A stretch of 53,384 nt of DNA from an uncultured Methylomonas sp. (GTDB taxonomy: Bacteria; Pseudomonadota; Gammaproteobacteria; Methylococcales; Methylomonadaceae), in contig CAKZJE010000121.1 in the NCBI GenBank assembly GCA_936941155.1, positions 1 to 53,384 of the forward strand, given 5' to 3'. How positions within the stretch are numbered: position 1 is the first letter of the stretch; each line of letters opens with the position of its first letter. The translations under genes and the position numbers were made by a program. The notes below the pieces were generated by a model, which was not told the DNA's origin, did no database searches, and saw only the letters and a list, made by a program, of their open reading frames with translations. Positions 43,394 to 51,994 of this stretch are shown here, one piece after another.

Positions 43394-43684
43394 ACTGGCA
43401 GTTTTTTGAGGCATAAGTATCTACACAAGATAGTTTGATGGTTTTTATAACAAAAGCATTGATAATAAAGAATTTTTTGTAGGTTGGGTTAGCATTATTG
43501 AGCGAAGCGAGATAAGCGTAACCCAACATTCAGCGTTAAAATAGACGCACTTTGTTGGGTTACGCTCTTTTTTCTGACGAAAAAAGCAGCTAACCCAACC
43601 TACATATTTCAATATCCAATTGATATATAAACACTTTTTTAAACTAAAGATGTGTAGATAACTATGTTTTTGAGGACTGCCAGT
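43394..43684. repeat. Palindromic repeat split by a MITE
   Basis: ACTGGCAGT (43394-43402) and ACTGCCAGT (43676-43684) are the two arms of the palindrome seen whole at 13010-13043. Between them lie TTTTTGAGG, the MITE, and TTTTTGAGG again. Removing the MITE and one nine-base copy restores an ordinary hairpin with loop TTTTTGAGG. Confidence 0.85.
43412..43666. mobile_element. Complete 255-bp MITE with 9-bp target duplication
   Basis: CATAAGTATCTACACA (43412-43427) and TGTGTAGATAACTATG (43651-43666) are terminal inverted repeats matching at 14 of 16 places. Exactly outside both ends stands TTTTTGAGG (43403-43411 and 43667-43675), a nine-base duplication. Inside are two hairpin units built from GTAGGTTGGGTTAGC and TAACCCAAC. 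It has no coding capacity, so a transposase elsewhere would move it. A partial sister copy is at 1-124. Confidence 0.85.
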
Positions 43685-43696
43685 CGTGACGCGCCG

Positions 43697-43924
43697 TTAA
43701 CGTTTTTGCCAATACAAAAACCGTAAATACAATTTTTCCACTTCAGCGCGAGCCCAAGGCGTTCTGCGTAAAAACTTTAAACTGGATTTGATGCTGGGCT
43801 GATTGACAAAACAATTAATATCAACCATTTCTGCCAATTCATCCCAACCATAATGCGCAACTAACTGAGTTAGCATGGCTTCTAACGTAACGCCGTGAAG
43901 TGGATTATTCTGCTGCTCAGTCAT
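43697..43924 (-). CDS. VF530-family (DUF2132) DNA-binding protein
   Basis: A 75-residue protein of the small, conserved VF530 family. [20 protein letters not shown], then [14 protein letters not shown] and [20 protein letters not shown], match along the whole length. The family has a helical DNA-binding-like fold, with no firm physiological role. It overlaps the L,D-transpeptidase gene by four bases, downstream of it. Confidence 0.88.
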   Translation of the reverse strand: MTEQQNNPLHGVTLEAMLTQLVAHYGWDELAEMVDINCFVNQPSIKSSLKFLRRTPWARAEVEKLYLRFLYWQKR

Positions 43925-45648
43925 TTTAAGCGTTTCTTTGCTGAGTTTGCGTGTGCCTTTTGCTTTGCTGCCAATGCCTGTTTTAAGGTTTCGTCATGAC
44001 CATAAATATCTTGAAAAAACGCCACACCGCTGTTATCAATTGCCATAGCAGAGTTATACAAAATCATCACCGGAATCGGGTTATCTAGCAGCACTCGTTT
44101 TGAACCGCCTTTGTGCATTGCAGTATCAATTTTTTCAGGAGTCCATGCCCCCGTTTGTTTTTTTAACACAAATTCGGCAAGTAAATCAGGATTGGCTAAA
44201 CGAACACAGCCGTGACTAAAATCGCGGCGTGAGCGGCTGAAATATTGTTGCGCGGTGGTATCGTGAAAATAAACCGCATGATTATTTGGGAACAAAAATT
44301 TTACTAAACCCAAAGCGTTTTTATCACCCGCCGCTTGTCGAATCGAAATCTGGCCGTTATCACGATAAGTCACTTTCATGTGGCGTTTGGTAAAGTAACT
44401 GGGATTATTTTCCAATTTATCCAAAAATTCATTTTTGATAATACTTTGCGGCACAGTCCAAGTCGGGCGAAATTCAATTTGATTCATCGTAGAACTCAAA
44501 CTCGGAGTTTGTTTATCTTCAGCTTCGCCCACCACCACCCGCATGGTGAGCGGTTTGGATTTTGGGTCATTGATAGCATCAAACGCCCATAATCTGAAAC
44601 TAGGAATATTCACCACAATCAAGCGTCCTTCGGTTTGGTCAGGCACCCAGCGCATCCTTTCTAAGCCTAATTCAATTTGTGAAATCCGATATTCCAACGG
44701 CACATTCAGCATGGCAACGGTTTCTTTACTTAATAAACCCGTTGTTGCTAAACCGTGTCGGTATTGAAAATTTTTCACCCCAGCTATCAACGCTAAATCA
44801 TAAACGCTGCTTTTGGCATTGCTGCTGTTTTTAGAAGCAATCACGTCGCCTAACGTGGTAAGTAATTGCCTCAATGGAATCACTTGTGGGTCAGAATTGT
44901 TTTCTAAAAGCGGTTGCGAAAACTTAAATTGCAGATTTTTATTTTCTTGCGCTGCTTGCTGATATTGATTGAATGCGCGTCTTAAGTTGCGATAAAAAAG
45001 CAGTTTTGGCTCAAGATTTTCTGCCAATGTGTTTAATGAACCGTCTTTAGAAGCGTTTAAAGTCCATTGCGCTAGTTTTAAATGTTCTTTATTCACCTGA
45101 AAATCGAAGCTGACTTTGTGAGGATTGACGCGCCCATGACGTAAATCAGAATAATAACTTAATAAACTGTTACTCAAGGTTGCATCAAATAAAGCCAGTT
45201 CTTCAAAGCTTGGATCTGCTGATGCTTTCAATTCTTGCCAACGAGTGTTAAGCCATTGCACGGCATAATCTTCACTGTGTAACCCTTTGCTCGCTGGCAT
45301 GTTTGCTAACAGTTTTAAGGCAACGTCAGTATTTTTATTATTCAACCAGATTAAGTGATGATCGGAGAGGCGATAAATTTCTGTCATTGCTTCTTTTTGC
45401 CAAGGACTGCTGGCAATCATGCCTTTAATCATCTGTGCAATAATGTCTGCGGTATAGTTAGGCGCGGCAGGTGGCGGTGTTGTTGCTACAGGTACAGCAA
45501 CTGCTGGCGTGGCGGGTGTTAAGGGTTGCGCAGGCTCTGGAGTTTGCGGCTCAACTGCATAGCTAGTGTTGTAATGTTGTAGGCTAAAAGCTAACAAAGC
45601 AATGCCAAGTAGTTTGTACTTGTGCGAAATTTTTATGCGGTTGACCAT
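43921..45648 (-). CDS. L,D-transpeptidase of the YcbB/LdtD type
   Basis: A 575-residue periplasmic cross-linking enzyme. An N-terminal membrane/signal segment ([15 protein letters not shown]) is followed by a Pro/Ala-rich linker (about 33-64). A helical scaffold domain, a peptidoglycan-binding-like part ([20 protein letters not shown]) and the catalytic YkuD domain follow, with [16 protein letters not shown] carrying the nucleophile Cys and His. It makes 3-3 cross-links between stem peptides. Length and layout match LdtD (E. coli YcbB). Confidence 0.9.
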   Translation of the reverse strand: MVNRIKISHKYKLLGIALLAFSLQHYNTSYAVEPQTPEPAQPLTPATPAVAVPVATTPPPAAPNYTADIIAQMIKGMIASSPWQKEAMTEIYRLSDHHLIWLNNKNTDVALKLLANMPASKGLHSEDYAVQWLNTRWQELKASADPSFEELALFDATLSNSLLSYYSDLRHGRVNPHKVSFDFQVNKEHLKLAQWTLNASKDGSLNTLAENLEPKLLFYRNLRRAFNQYQQAAQENKNLQFKFSQPLLENNSDPQVIPLRQLLTTLGDVIASKNSSNAKSSVYDLALIAGVKNFQYRHGLATTGLLSKETVAMLNVPLEYRISQIELGLERMRWVPDQTEGRLIVVNIPSFRLWAFDAINDPKSKPLTMRVVVGEAEDKQTPSLSSTMNQIEFRPTWTVPQSIIKNEFLDKLENNPSYFTKRHMKVTYRDNGQISIRQAAGDKNALGLVKFLFPNNHAVYFHDTTAQQYFSRSRRDFSHGCVRLANPDLLAEFVLKKQTGAWTPEKIDTAMHKGGSKRVLLDNPIPVMILYNSAMAIDNSGVAFFQDIYGHDETLKQALAAKQKAHANSAKKRLK

Positions 45649-45714
45649 AACGAACAGTGTTCCTGTGAGCTGTTTTAACGTGTAGAAATAACTTCTGTCG
45701 GCTCTACGAAAGAT

Positions 45715-48528
45715 TTAAAAAAAACGTTTTAAATAAAAACCCGTGTGCGATTTTTTATGGCGGGAAATCTCTTTCGGTGTGCCTTCTGCCACCAAACCAC
45801 CACCACCATCACCGCCTTCAGGCCCCATATCAATTACCCAATCAGCGGTTTTAATCACATCCAAATTATGTTCAATCACGATGACTGTATTGCCGTGATC
45901 GCGCAGTTTATGCAGCACTGTCAACAGTTGTTTGATGTCGTGAAAATGTAACCCCGTGGTCGGTTCATCCAAAATATACAGGGTTTTTCCGGTATCGCGT
46001 TTGGATAATTCTTTGGCTAGTTTAACACGTTGCGCTTCACCGCCTGAAAGAGTTACCGCATTTTGCCCCAGCGTGATGTAACTTAAGCCCACATCAATCA
46101 AGGTGTTGAGTTTTTTCGCCAGCATCGGCACAGCACTGAAAAATTGCGCTGCATCTTCGACAGTCATGTCCAATACTTCACTGATATTTTTACCTTTATA
46201 ACGCACATCCAGCGTTTCGCGGTTATAGCGTTTGCCTGCGCAAATATCGCAACTGACGAAAATATCGGCTAAAAAGTGCATTTCGACCTTAATCACGCCA
46301 TCGCCTGCGCAGGCTTCGCAGCGTCCACCTTTTACGTTAAAACTAAAGCGTCCGGGTGTGTAACCGCGTGAACGCGCTTCGGGTGTAGCAGAAAATAATT
46401 CCCGAATCGGCGTAAAAATGCCGGTATAAGTGGCAGGATTGGAACGCGGGGTGCGTCCGATTGGGCTTTGGTCTATATCCACCACTTTATCAATTTGCTC
46501 CAAACCATCAATGGTTTCGCACGGTGCGGATTGGGTATTCGCATCATTGAGCACTCGCGCGACGTAGCGATATAAGGTGTCATTCACCAGCGTTGATTTT
46601 CCCGAACCCGACACGCCCGTGACGCAGGTTAATAAACCAATTGGAAACGCCACATCCACTTTTTTCAGATTATTACCGCTGGCTTTGCGAATAATAATTT
46701 GTTTGTCTTTATCCGCTTTAGTGAGTTTTTTCGGAATTTCGATGCTCAGACTGCCAGACAAATACTGACCCGTTAATGAATCAGGATTTTCCATAATTTG
46801 CTGCGGTGACCCTTGCGCGACGATAGAACCACCATGCACACCTGCACCCGCGCCGATGTCCACCACATAATCGGCAGCACGAATCGCATCTTCATCATGT
46901 TCGACCACAATCACGGTGTTGCCCATGTCACGCAAGCGAAACAAGGTTTTCAGCAACCGATCATTATCGCGTTGATGCAAACCGATGGAAGGCTCATCTA
47001 ACACATACATTACACCGACTAAGCCTGCACCGATTTGACTTGCCAAGCGAATCCGTTGCGCTTCGCCACCGGAGAGCGTATCCGCGCTACGATCTAAGGT
47101 TAAATAATCCAAGCCGACATTGATTAAAAATTCCAAGCGCGCCTGAATTTCTTTGTTGATTTTTGCCGCCACTTCACCGCGATGTCCGCTTAACAGTAAA
47201 CTTTGGAAAAAATCCAAGGTTTTTTGAATCGAAAGCGCGGTGATTTTATGCAGTGGTTGTTTGTTTACAAACACATGCCGCGCGGCTAAATTCAACCGTG
47301 CGCCATCACACGTTGGGCAAGGAATTTGCGCCAAATATTTCGCTAAATCATCCCGCACGGTTTGCGAATCGGTTTCCAAATAGCGACGTTCCATCGTCGG
47401 AATAATGCCTTCAAAACTATGCTTTTTAACGAAAGTTTTGCCCGCCGCACCCAGCACTTCAAACGCAATCAATTCACCTTCGCTACCATACAACAACACA
47501 TCCTGAATTTTTTGCGGCAAACTGGCAAACGGGATTTCCAAATCAAACTGATAATGCGCCGCTAAAGCAGTCAAAATTTGATAATAATAAAAACCGCGTT
47601 TATCCCAACCGCGAATCGCGCCGTTTGCCAAACTGAGTTTTGGATTATGCACCACCAGTTGTGGGTCAAAATGTTGTTTTACGCCTAAACCGTCGCACGT
47701 TGGACACGCACCTTTCGGATTGTTAAAAGAAAAAATGCGCGGTTCGAGTTCGTGCAAGCTATAGCCGCAATGTGGACAGGCATATTTTTCTGAAAATAAT
47801 AATTGCTCCTCAGCATCCAAACTTTGCACAATCGCAATTCCGTCAGCGATGCGCAACGCAGTCGCAAACGATTCTGCCAAACGCAAGCGCAGTTCTGTAT
47901 TAATTTTGAAACGATCAACCACCACTTCAATCGTATGTTTTTTGCGTAAATCTAAAGTCGGCGGCTCGTCCAAATCCACCACTTCACCATTAATGCGGGC
48001 GCGAATAAAACCTTGCGCACGCAGGCTTTGTAAGAGTTGCACATGCTCGCCTTTGCGTTGATTCACCACTGGCGCAAGCAACATCCAACGTTGTCCTTCC
48101 GCTTGACTCAACACCGTATCCACCATTTGACTGATGGTTTGCGCTTCCAATGATTGCCCGTGTTCAGGACAGCACGGCGTGCCAACCCGCGCGTAGAGCA
48201 AACGCAAATAATCGTAAATTTCGGTAATCGTGCCGACGGTAGAGCGCGGATTATGCGAGGTGGATTTTTGCTCAATCGAAATCGCCGGCGATAAACCTTC
48301 AATATGATCCACATCCGGTTTTTCCATCATGGACAAAAATTGCCGCGCATAAGCGGACAGCGATTCTACATAGCGGCGTTGCCCTTCGGCATAAATGGTG
48401 TCAAAAGCGAGCGAAGATTTACCTGAGCCGGATAAGCCGGTGATGACAATGAGTTTGTCGCGCGGTAAATCGAGGTCAATATTTTTCAGGTTGTGCGTCC
48501 TAGCACCTCTAATGCTGATAGTGTCCAT
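45715..48528 (-). CDS. uvrA: Excinuclease ABC subunit A
   Basis: UvrA (937 residues, normal length) detects DNA damage in nucleotide excision repair. It has two ABC ATPase modules: Walker [20 protein letters not shown] and [16 protein letters not shown], signatures [16 protein letters not shown] and [16 protein letters not shown]. Zinc fingers are visible as [10 protein letters not shown]...CPTC and CEACAGDGV...CDIC. It stands as a single gene; the adjacent L,D-transpeptidase lies 67 bp downstream in the same direction. Complete. Confidence 0.97.
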   Translation of the reverse strand: MDTISIRGARTHNLKNIDLDLPRDKLIVITGLSGSGKSSLAFDTIYAEGQRRYVESLSAYARQFLSMMEKPDVDHIEGLSPAISIEQKSTSHNPRSTVGTITEIYDYLRLLYARVGTPCCPEHGQSLEAQTISQMVDTVLSQAEGQRWMLLAPVVNQRKGEHVQLLQSLRAQGFIRARINGEVVDLDEPPTLDLRKKHTIEVVVDRFKINTELRLRLAESFATALRIADGIAIVQSLDAEEQLLFSEKYACPHCGYSLHELEPRIFSFNNPKGACPTCDGLGVKQHFDPQLVVHNPKLSLANGAIRGWDKRGFYYYQILTALAAHYQFDLEIPFASLPQKIQDVLLYGSEGELIAFEVLGAAGKTFVKKHSFEGIIPTMERRYLETDSQTVRDDLAKYLAQIPCPTCDGARLNLAARHVFVNKQPLHKITALSIQKTLDFFQSLLLSGHRGEVAAKINKEIQARLEFLINVGLDYLTLDRSADTLSGGEAQRIRLASQIGAGLVGVMYVLDEPSIGLHQRDNDRLLKTLFRLRDMGNTVIVVEHDEDAIRAADYVVDIGAGAGVHGGSIVAQGSPQQIMENPDSLTGQYLSGSLSIEIPKKLTKADKDKQIIIRKASGNNLKKVDVAFPIGLLTCVTGVSGSGKSTLVNDTLYRYVARVLNDANTQSAPCETIDGLEQIDKVVDIDQSPIGRTPRSNPATYTGIFTPIRELFSATPEARSRGYTPGRFSFNVKGGRCEACAGDGVIKVEMHFLADIFVSCDICAGKRYNRETLDVRYKGKNISEVLDMTVEDAAQFFSAVPMLAKKLNTLIDVGLSYITLGQNAVTLSGGEAQRVKLAKELSKRDTGKTLYILDEPTTGLHFHDIKQLLTVLHKLRDHGNTVIVIEHNLDVIKTADWVIDMGPEGGDGGGGLVAEGTPKEISRHKKSHTGFYLKRFF

Positions 48529-48719
48529 GATGATTCCAGAATTTTAAAACGTGGGATGGTGGTGAGTTATGCGTAAAGGTAATCGCTGCGGATTGTTGAT
48601 GATTTATGATTCAAGTGGCTGAATTATACGTTAAATTAGGCAAGGATGTGACAAAAAATACTTGTTTGCGCTTGTTCTCACACTGCGCATGAAAACGAGA
48701 AAGTTACAGCGAAATTTTT

Positions 48720-48737
48720 TAAGACGACTGGTCGTAT
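48720..48737. repeat. AAGACGACTGGTCGTATT palindrome, copy 3
   Basis: Same core as at 6548 and 14993, with two changes in the right arm (GTATT in place of GTCTT). The flanks GCGAAATTTTT and GTAAATTTCAGC keep the wider dyad. It lies in the 48529-48797 gap upstream of uvrA, where nothing else is clear. Confidence 0.7.
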
Positions 48738-48797
48738 TGTAAATTTCAGCTAAAAAGGTGGGAAAAACCGTGTGCTCAACTTATCTTTTTATAGGAT

Positions 48798-49199
48798 TTA
48801 TTGCGCTCTGACTTCATCCAACAATTCAGGATGACGGTCTAGCACTTTCAGCAATTTCACCAAGGCTAACGGCGGTTTGGTTTTCCCAGTCTCATAACGT
48901 GAAAAAGCATTCACGCCGCCGCCGAAAATTTCAGCTGCTTCTTGTTGCCCCAGTAGCAATTTTTTTCGCACACTGGCAATAAAATCAGGATTCACTTTGG
49001 CGGCGTTCACTTGCTTGTTAAAACTGAGCATTGCCGCGCTGACTCGTTGCGATTCGGTTGCATTCAAAACCACTTCGTCACAGGCGGGGCAAAACTCACC
49101 CGTTACATTTTCAATCACGGTAGATTCGCCTTTGTAGGTATAGGGCAACTCGCGGTTGTCTTTTATCAATTCCGCCGCGCCACAGGCTAAACATTTCAT
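48798..49199 (-). CDS. mqsA: MqsA-type antitoxin
   Basis: A 133-residue two-domain antitoxin. The N-terminus binds zinc through two CxxC pairs (MKCLACGAAEL and GEFCPACDEVV), and the C-terminal XRE helix-turn-helix (LGQQEAAEIFGGGVNAFSRY) binds DNA. ATG 49199 follows the mqsR stop by one base; an earlier start inside mqsR is not needed. It should neutralise MqsR and repress the operon, plausibly through the dyad at 49508-49522. Confidence 0.9.
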   Translation of the reverse strand: MKCLACGAAELIKDNRELPYTYKGESTVIENVTGEFCPACDEVVLNATESQRVSAAMLSFNKQVNAAKVNPDFIASVRKKLLLGQQEAAEIFGGGVNAFSRYETGKTKPPLALVKLLKVLDRHPELLDEVRAQ

Positions 49200-49200
49200 A

Positions 49201-49497
49201 TTACAACTCCTTAAATGAGACGATGAGGACATTCGCAATCACGGTGAGTTTTAAATACACTGCGCCGTTTTCGGTGTTGGCGTGATAAACATCTTGCCAA
49301 ACGCGATGGTCGGCATGGGTGGTCATGCTTTTGTAAAAATCAGCGGGGGTGAGCGCGGTAATCACTTTCAGCATGTCGGCAAAATCAAACCCCAGTGCCG
49401 CCGCACCTTTTAACGCGGTGACGGTGGAGCTAACTTTGCCGTTTTCAACCAAAGTTTTAATCACGGACAGTTTGCAATGTGGGGTGTGTTTTTCCAT
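49201..49497 (-). CDS. mqsR: MqsR-type mRNA interferase
   Basis: A 98-residue RelE-like toxin. MEKHTPHCKLSVIKTLVENG is the MqsR N-terminus, ALGFDFADMLKVITALTPAD and FYKSMTTHADHRVWQDVYHA carry family residues, and VYLKLTVIANVLIVSFKEL closes the sheet. MqsR cuts mRNA, in E. coli at GCU. ATG 49497 is chosen by homology; an open frame reaches 49608. Toxin-first order, as in mqsRA. Confidence 0.9.
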   Translation of the reverse strand: MEKHTPHCKLSVIKTLVENGKVSSTVTALKGAAALGFDFADMLKVITALTPADFYKSMTTHADHRVWQDVYHANTENGAVYLKLTVIANVLIVSFKEL

Positions 49498-49507
49498 TTG
49501 GAAATTA

Positions 49508-49522
49508 TAACCTAGTTGGTTA
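49508..49522. promoter_or_regulatory. Candidate MqsA operator
   Basis: TAACC-TAGTT-GGTTA is a perfect interrupted dyad 11 bases upstream of the mqsR start. In E. coli MqsA binds AACCT..AGGTT dyads at the mqsRA promoter, and the half-site AACC/GGTT is shared. It overlaps the likely ribosome-binding or promoter zone. Confidence 0.5.
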
Positions 49523-49611
49523 ATGGTGTGATGTTTTTGAACAGGCGAAAAAAGGGCGGTTGTGTTCCGCCCTTGTTTTTTTGTGATGTGCTTCCCTTCG
49601 TTCAGCACATC

Positions 49612-49761
49612 CTATCGAGCTAATGTTTTAGATTTTTTTGGTTTGGGTTGTTCAAAATCCGTTTGAATGACTATACGGACGTGCTTATTTTTAAATTGCT
49701 CAAAATGAGGGATTTTTAAAAACTCAGTGATAATGTCGGTTTCAAATTCAAGTTCGTACAT
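49612..49761 (-). pseudogene. Truncated duplicate of the antitoxin at 51164-51394
   Basis: A 49-codon frame whose first 43 residues (MYELEFETDIITEFLKIPHF, then EQFKNKHVRIVIQTDFEQPK) are identical to the antitoxin at 51164-51394. After KPKK it diverges (SKTLAR) and stops, where the other copy continues to 76 residues. No toxin follows. The DNA similarity also runs upstream of the start for ~100 bases. A partial duplication is the simplest explanation; a short antitoxin still able to bind a related toxin is possible. Confidence 0.75.
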
Positions 49762-49807
49762 TTGAGAGTTAAAAAGTTACATTTAAAAAATTTTGCTATT
49801 TGCTTTT

Positions 49808-49857
49808 GTTTTTGGCTCACACGCAAGGGGCGGCGCAATACGTTTTACGATTGCATT
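49808..49857. repeat. ~50-bp TA-island repeat, copy 1
   Basis: GTTTTTGGCTCACACGCAAG, then GGGCGGCGCAATACGTTTTA and CGATTGCATT. Copies 2 and 3 lie at 50656-50707 and 51435-51480, each upstream of an antitoxin reading frame on the minus strand. Confidence 0.8.
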
Positions 49858-49867
49858 TTGCTCAATG

Positions 49868-49946
49868 TAGGTTGGGGTGAATGAAATGAACCCCAACATT
49901 TACTGCACAGAGTTGTTTTTGTTGGGGTTCGTACCTCACCCCAACC
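49868..49946. repeat. Paired GTAGGTTGGGGT palindromic units
   Basis: GTAGGTTGGGGTGAATG with AACCCCAAC, then GTTGGGGTTC with CACCCCAACCTAC, make two nested dyads. The right edge runs into the 3' end of the following toxin gene (stop at 49936), so its last residues may come from the repeat. Confidence 0.7.
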
Positions 49947-50340
49947 TACGCGCTTTTAATCCAGTTACCTTTAGACTCAATAGTTGAGATTTTTTCACAA
50001 ACTTTTCATCAAAGGTATAGAAATTATCTACCTGTTTATTAGCCACATAATGCAAAGCATCTGCAAAATCTAATCCTTTTTTGTAATATTCAATTGCCTG
50101 CGCAATTTGATGTTCATTTTCCACCGATACGTTTTCTAAACCTAATATTGACAGTAAAGCTTTTAAAACCGCTTCTTGTGACAATTTATAAACGCCGCGC
50201 AATACCCATTCCGTTTCTAAAATAACGGTTTTGCTAATAAATACCGCATTTTCGCGTAATAATTCTTTCGCTTGTTGCGCTTGCTCTGCATCATCATTGA
50301 CAACATAGCGCACTAAGATATTGGTATCTACCGCTATCAT
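49936..50340 (-). CDS. VapC-type PIN-domain toxin
   Basis: A 134-residue PIN ribonuclease closely like the one at 1343-1735. MIAVDTNILVRYVVNDD, LDFADALHYVANKQ and YTFDEKFVKK carry the acidic residues. ATG 50340 overlaps the antitoxin stop by four bases. Two further in-frame ATGs upstream come from a 12-bp tandem repeat (MAESMAESM). The C-terminal residues lie inside the palindromic repeat at 49868-49946. Confidence 0.85.
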   Translation of the reverse strand: MIAVDTNILVRYVVNDDAEQAQQAKELLRENAVFISKTVILETEWVLRGVYKLSQEAVLKALLSILGLENVSVENEHQIAQAIEYYKKGLDFADALHYVANKQVDNFYTFDEKFVKKSQLLSLKVTGLKARRLG

Positions 50341-50624
50341 TGATTCAGCCATTGATTCAGCCATTGTTTTTGTAATTCTTCTGTAATCCCTTGTTCCATT
50401 TCTGCTAAAGAAATAACTTTGCCTTGATAATTTGTGCAGCCGAATCCTTGTTCAATCGTTGTAAGAGGGAACAGTTTTGCCGTTCTTTTTTTAACGGATT
50501 GAGAGGCAAGATTTTTTAAATAGTTTTCGATTAATTCGGATAAGGATTGTCCGTGTTGAATAGCGTAATTTTGCACGGAATCTATTAGTTTTTCATCGAG
50601 TTGTAATGTGATTGTTGCTGTCAT
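50337..50624 (-). CDS. Ribbon-helix-helix-type antitoxin
   Basis: A 95-residue protein. ATITLQLDEKLIDSVQNYAI, then QHGQSLSELIENYLKNLA, fits a ribbon-helix-helix DNA-binding domain (DUF6364-like). The tail FGCTNYQGKVISLAEMEQGI is the toxin-binding part and resembles that of the AbrB antitoxin at 1732-1998. It ends in WLNQWLNQ, from a 12-bp tandem duplication. It precedes and overlaps the PIN toxin. Confidence 0.8.
   Translation of the reverse strand: MTATITLQLDEKLIDSVQNYAIQHGQSLSELIENYLKNLASQSVKKRTAKLFPLTTIEQGFGCTNYQGKVISLAEMEQGITEELQKQWLNQWLNQ
50338..50366. repeat. 12-bp tandem repeat across the antitoxin-toxin junction
   Basis: CATTGATTCAGC is repeated twice and then followed by CATTG. It doubles WLNQ at the antitoxin end and MAES at the possible toxin start without breaking either frame. 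Confidence 0.9.
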
Positions 50625-50655
50625 AATAAAATCCCCTGTTTGGTTTTCTACTTTC

Positions 50656-50707
50656 GTTTTTGGCTTTTAACGCAAGAGGCGGCGCAATACGTTTTACTAT
50701 TGCATTT
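50656..50707. repeat. ~50-bp TA-island repeat, copy 2
   Basis: GTTTTTGGCTTTTAACGCAA, then GAGGCGGCGCAATACGTTTT and ACTATTGCATTT. It is followed at 50711-50795 by two further dyads (GTAGGGCGGATTAGCG with CGTAATCCGCC, and GGTGCAATACGC with GCTATTGCACCC), with no gene in 50625-50795. Confidence 0.8.
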
Positions 50708-50795
50708 AAATGTAGGGCGGATTAGCGATAGCGTAATCCGCCGGATGCTGTGTCTTATATTCGGTGCAATACGCTATCGCTATTGCACCCTACGT

Positions 50796-51167
50796 CTACG
50801 AGTTAGAAAGACAATTATTTAAGCGTTTATCGAAAGTCACGACAGTAATATTTTCCTGTTTTTGCAATGCGCATAATAACGCATCAACAAAATCAATATT
50901 ACGTTCAGAAAAAATCTTGACTGCGATACAAGCAACTTGTTTTGAATCAAGATAAACATTGTCCATATTCAGAAAATCAATCAAAACAGTGCTAAGGTCT
51001 TGTTTAGAAACTGAATAAGTTTTGTGAAGCACATAAACGATTTCGGCTAAGACTTCGTTTTTAATATAAACATCGTTATTTTCAATCAATTCTACGGAGC
51101 GCGGAAAAAACTCAGCATGATCTTCGAGAAGATAACGCAGCACAACATTTGTATCCAGATAAATCAT
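50796..51167 (-). CDS. VapC-type PIN-domain toxin
   Basis: A 123-residue PIN toxin of a different subgroup. MIYLDTNVVLRYLLEDHAEF, VYIKNEVLAEIVYVL, NIDFVDALLCALQKQ and VVTFDKRLNNC hold the acidic residues. ATG 51167 overlaps the antitoxin stop by four bases. The pairing antitoxin is at 51164-51394; a broken copy of that antitoxin stands 1.4 kb downstream without a toxin. Confidence 0.85.
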   Translation of the reverse strand: MIYLDTNVVLRYLLEDHAEFFPRSVELIENNDVYIKNEVLAEIVYVLHKTYSVSKQDLSTVLIDFLNMDNVYLDSKQVACIAVKIFSERNIDFVDALLCALQKQENITVVTFDKRLNNCLSNS

Positions 51168-51394
51168 CGTTTTCCTTCTGCAACAGCAGACCATGCAATT
51201 TCTTTTTCTGAGGCTATTAATTCCGGTTTTGCATATTTATTTAATGCGCCTGCTAATGTTTTATGCTTTTTTGGTTTGGGTTGTTCAAAATCCGTTTGAA
51301 TGACTATACGGACGTGTTTATTTTTAAATTGCTCGAAATGAGGAATTTTTAAAAATTCAGTGATAATGTCGGTTTCAAATTCAAGTTCGTACAT
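51164..51394 (-). CDS. Antitoxin of a VapC-type module
   Basis: A 76-residue protein. FETDIITEFLKIPHFEQFKN, with HVRIVIQTDFEQPKPKKHK, resembles small antitoxins of PIN toxins without an obvious AbrB or helix-turn-helix domain. The C-terminal part (LAGALNKYAKPELIASEKEI, then AWSAVAEGK) would bind the toxin. It overlaps its toxin by four bases. Its 5' part and leader are duplicated at 49612-49860. Confidence 0.75.
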   Translation of the reverse strand: MYELEFETDIITEFLKIPHFEQFKNKHVRIVIQTDFEQPKPKKHKTLAGALNKYAKPELIASEKEIAWSAVAEGKR

Positions 51395-51434
51395 TTGAGA
51401 GTTAAAAAGTTACATTTAAAAAATCTTGCTATTT

Positions 51435-51480
51435 GTTTTTGGCTTTTAACGCAAGAGGCGGCGCAATACGTTTGATTATG
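51435..51480. repeat. ~50-bp TA-island repeat, copy 3
   Basis: GTTTTTGGCTTTTAACGCAA, then GAGGCGGCGCAATACGTTT, 40 bases upstream of the antitoxin start. The palindromic unit GTAGGGCGGGCACGC...GCCCGCC follows at 51499-51526. No gene is seen in 51395-51675. Confidence 0.8.
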
Positions 51481-51498
51481 TGTTCTGTGCTTTTTTCC

Positions 51499-51526
51499 GT
51501 AGGGCGGGCACGCTTTTTTGCCCGCC
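51499..51526. repeat. GTAGGGCGGGCACGC-type palindromic repeat
   Basis: Sister copy of 7918-7944, able to fold through GGCGGGC and GCCCGCC. It lies upstream of the third TA repeat. Confidence 0.6.
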
Positions 51527-51675
51527 ATAATGTGTTTAATGTTGCGTTGTTTGGTGTGCAAAACAGCGTGCACACCCTACCTGGCTGTTTATCCTTATTA
51601 ATAAAAAGGCGGTTATGTTCTGCCTTTTGTAATGGGTTTTAACCTCTTAAATTTTTTTAGATGATTTGATACTAT

Positions 51676-51924
51676 TCATATAGCCTCATGTGACAGAATC
51701 TCTATCTCTCCAGAAATTTTTTGAATTAGTTCTTTCATCATTTCATCATCTTTGACTTTTGATGTGACATTTTTTCCTAGACTACGAAGTGCATTTATAG
51801 CCTCTATTCTCATCAAAGTTTCTTTTAATCCAGATGTTGTAATTTTTAAAACACCTTCTGGTGAATTCACTTTTATAATGCCTTTTACGCCAAAGCCATA
51901 TTTTTCATAATTTATGCTACTCAT
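51676..51924 (-). CDS. Small protein of unknown function
   Basis: An 82-residue protein. MSSINYEKYGFGVKGIIKVN then VLKITTSGLKETLMRIEAIN and a helical acidic/basic tail (VKDDEMMKELIQKISGEIEI). I recognise no family. It is AT-rich like the TPR/LRR gene 71 bp upstream of it, and both may form one transferred block. Start ATG 51924; ribosome site weak. Confidence 0.55.
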   Translation of the reverse strand: MSSINYEKYGFGVKGIIKVNSPEGVLKITTSGLKETLMRIEAINALRSLGKNVTSKVKDDEMMKELIQKISGEIEILSHEAI

Positions 51925-51994
51925 TTTCTACCGTTCCAAAGTGATTTTTATTCATGTTGAATATTCCAAAAGCTCTATATTTTCCTACCCTACT

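Noticed and set aside
49508-49608. Longer start for MqsR
   Set aside because: The added residues lie across the candidate operator and have no family similarity.
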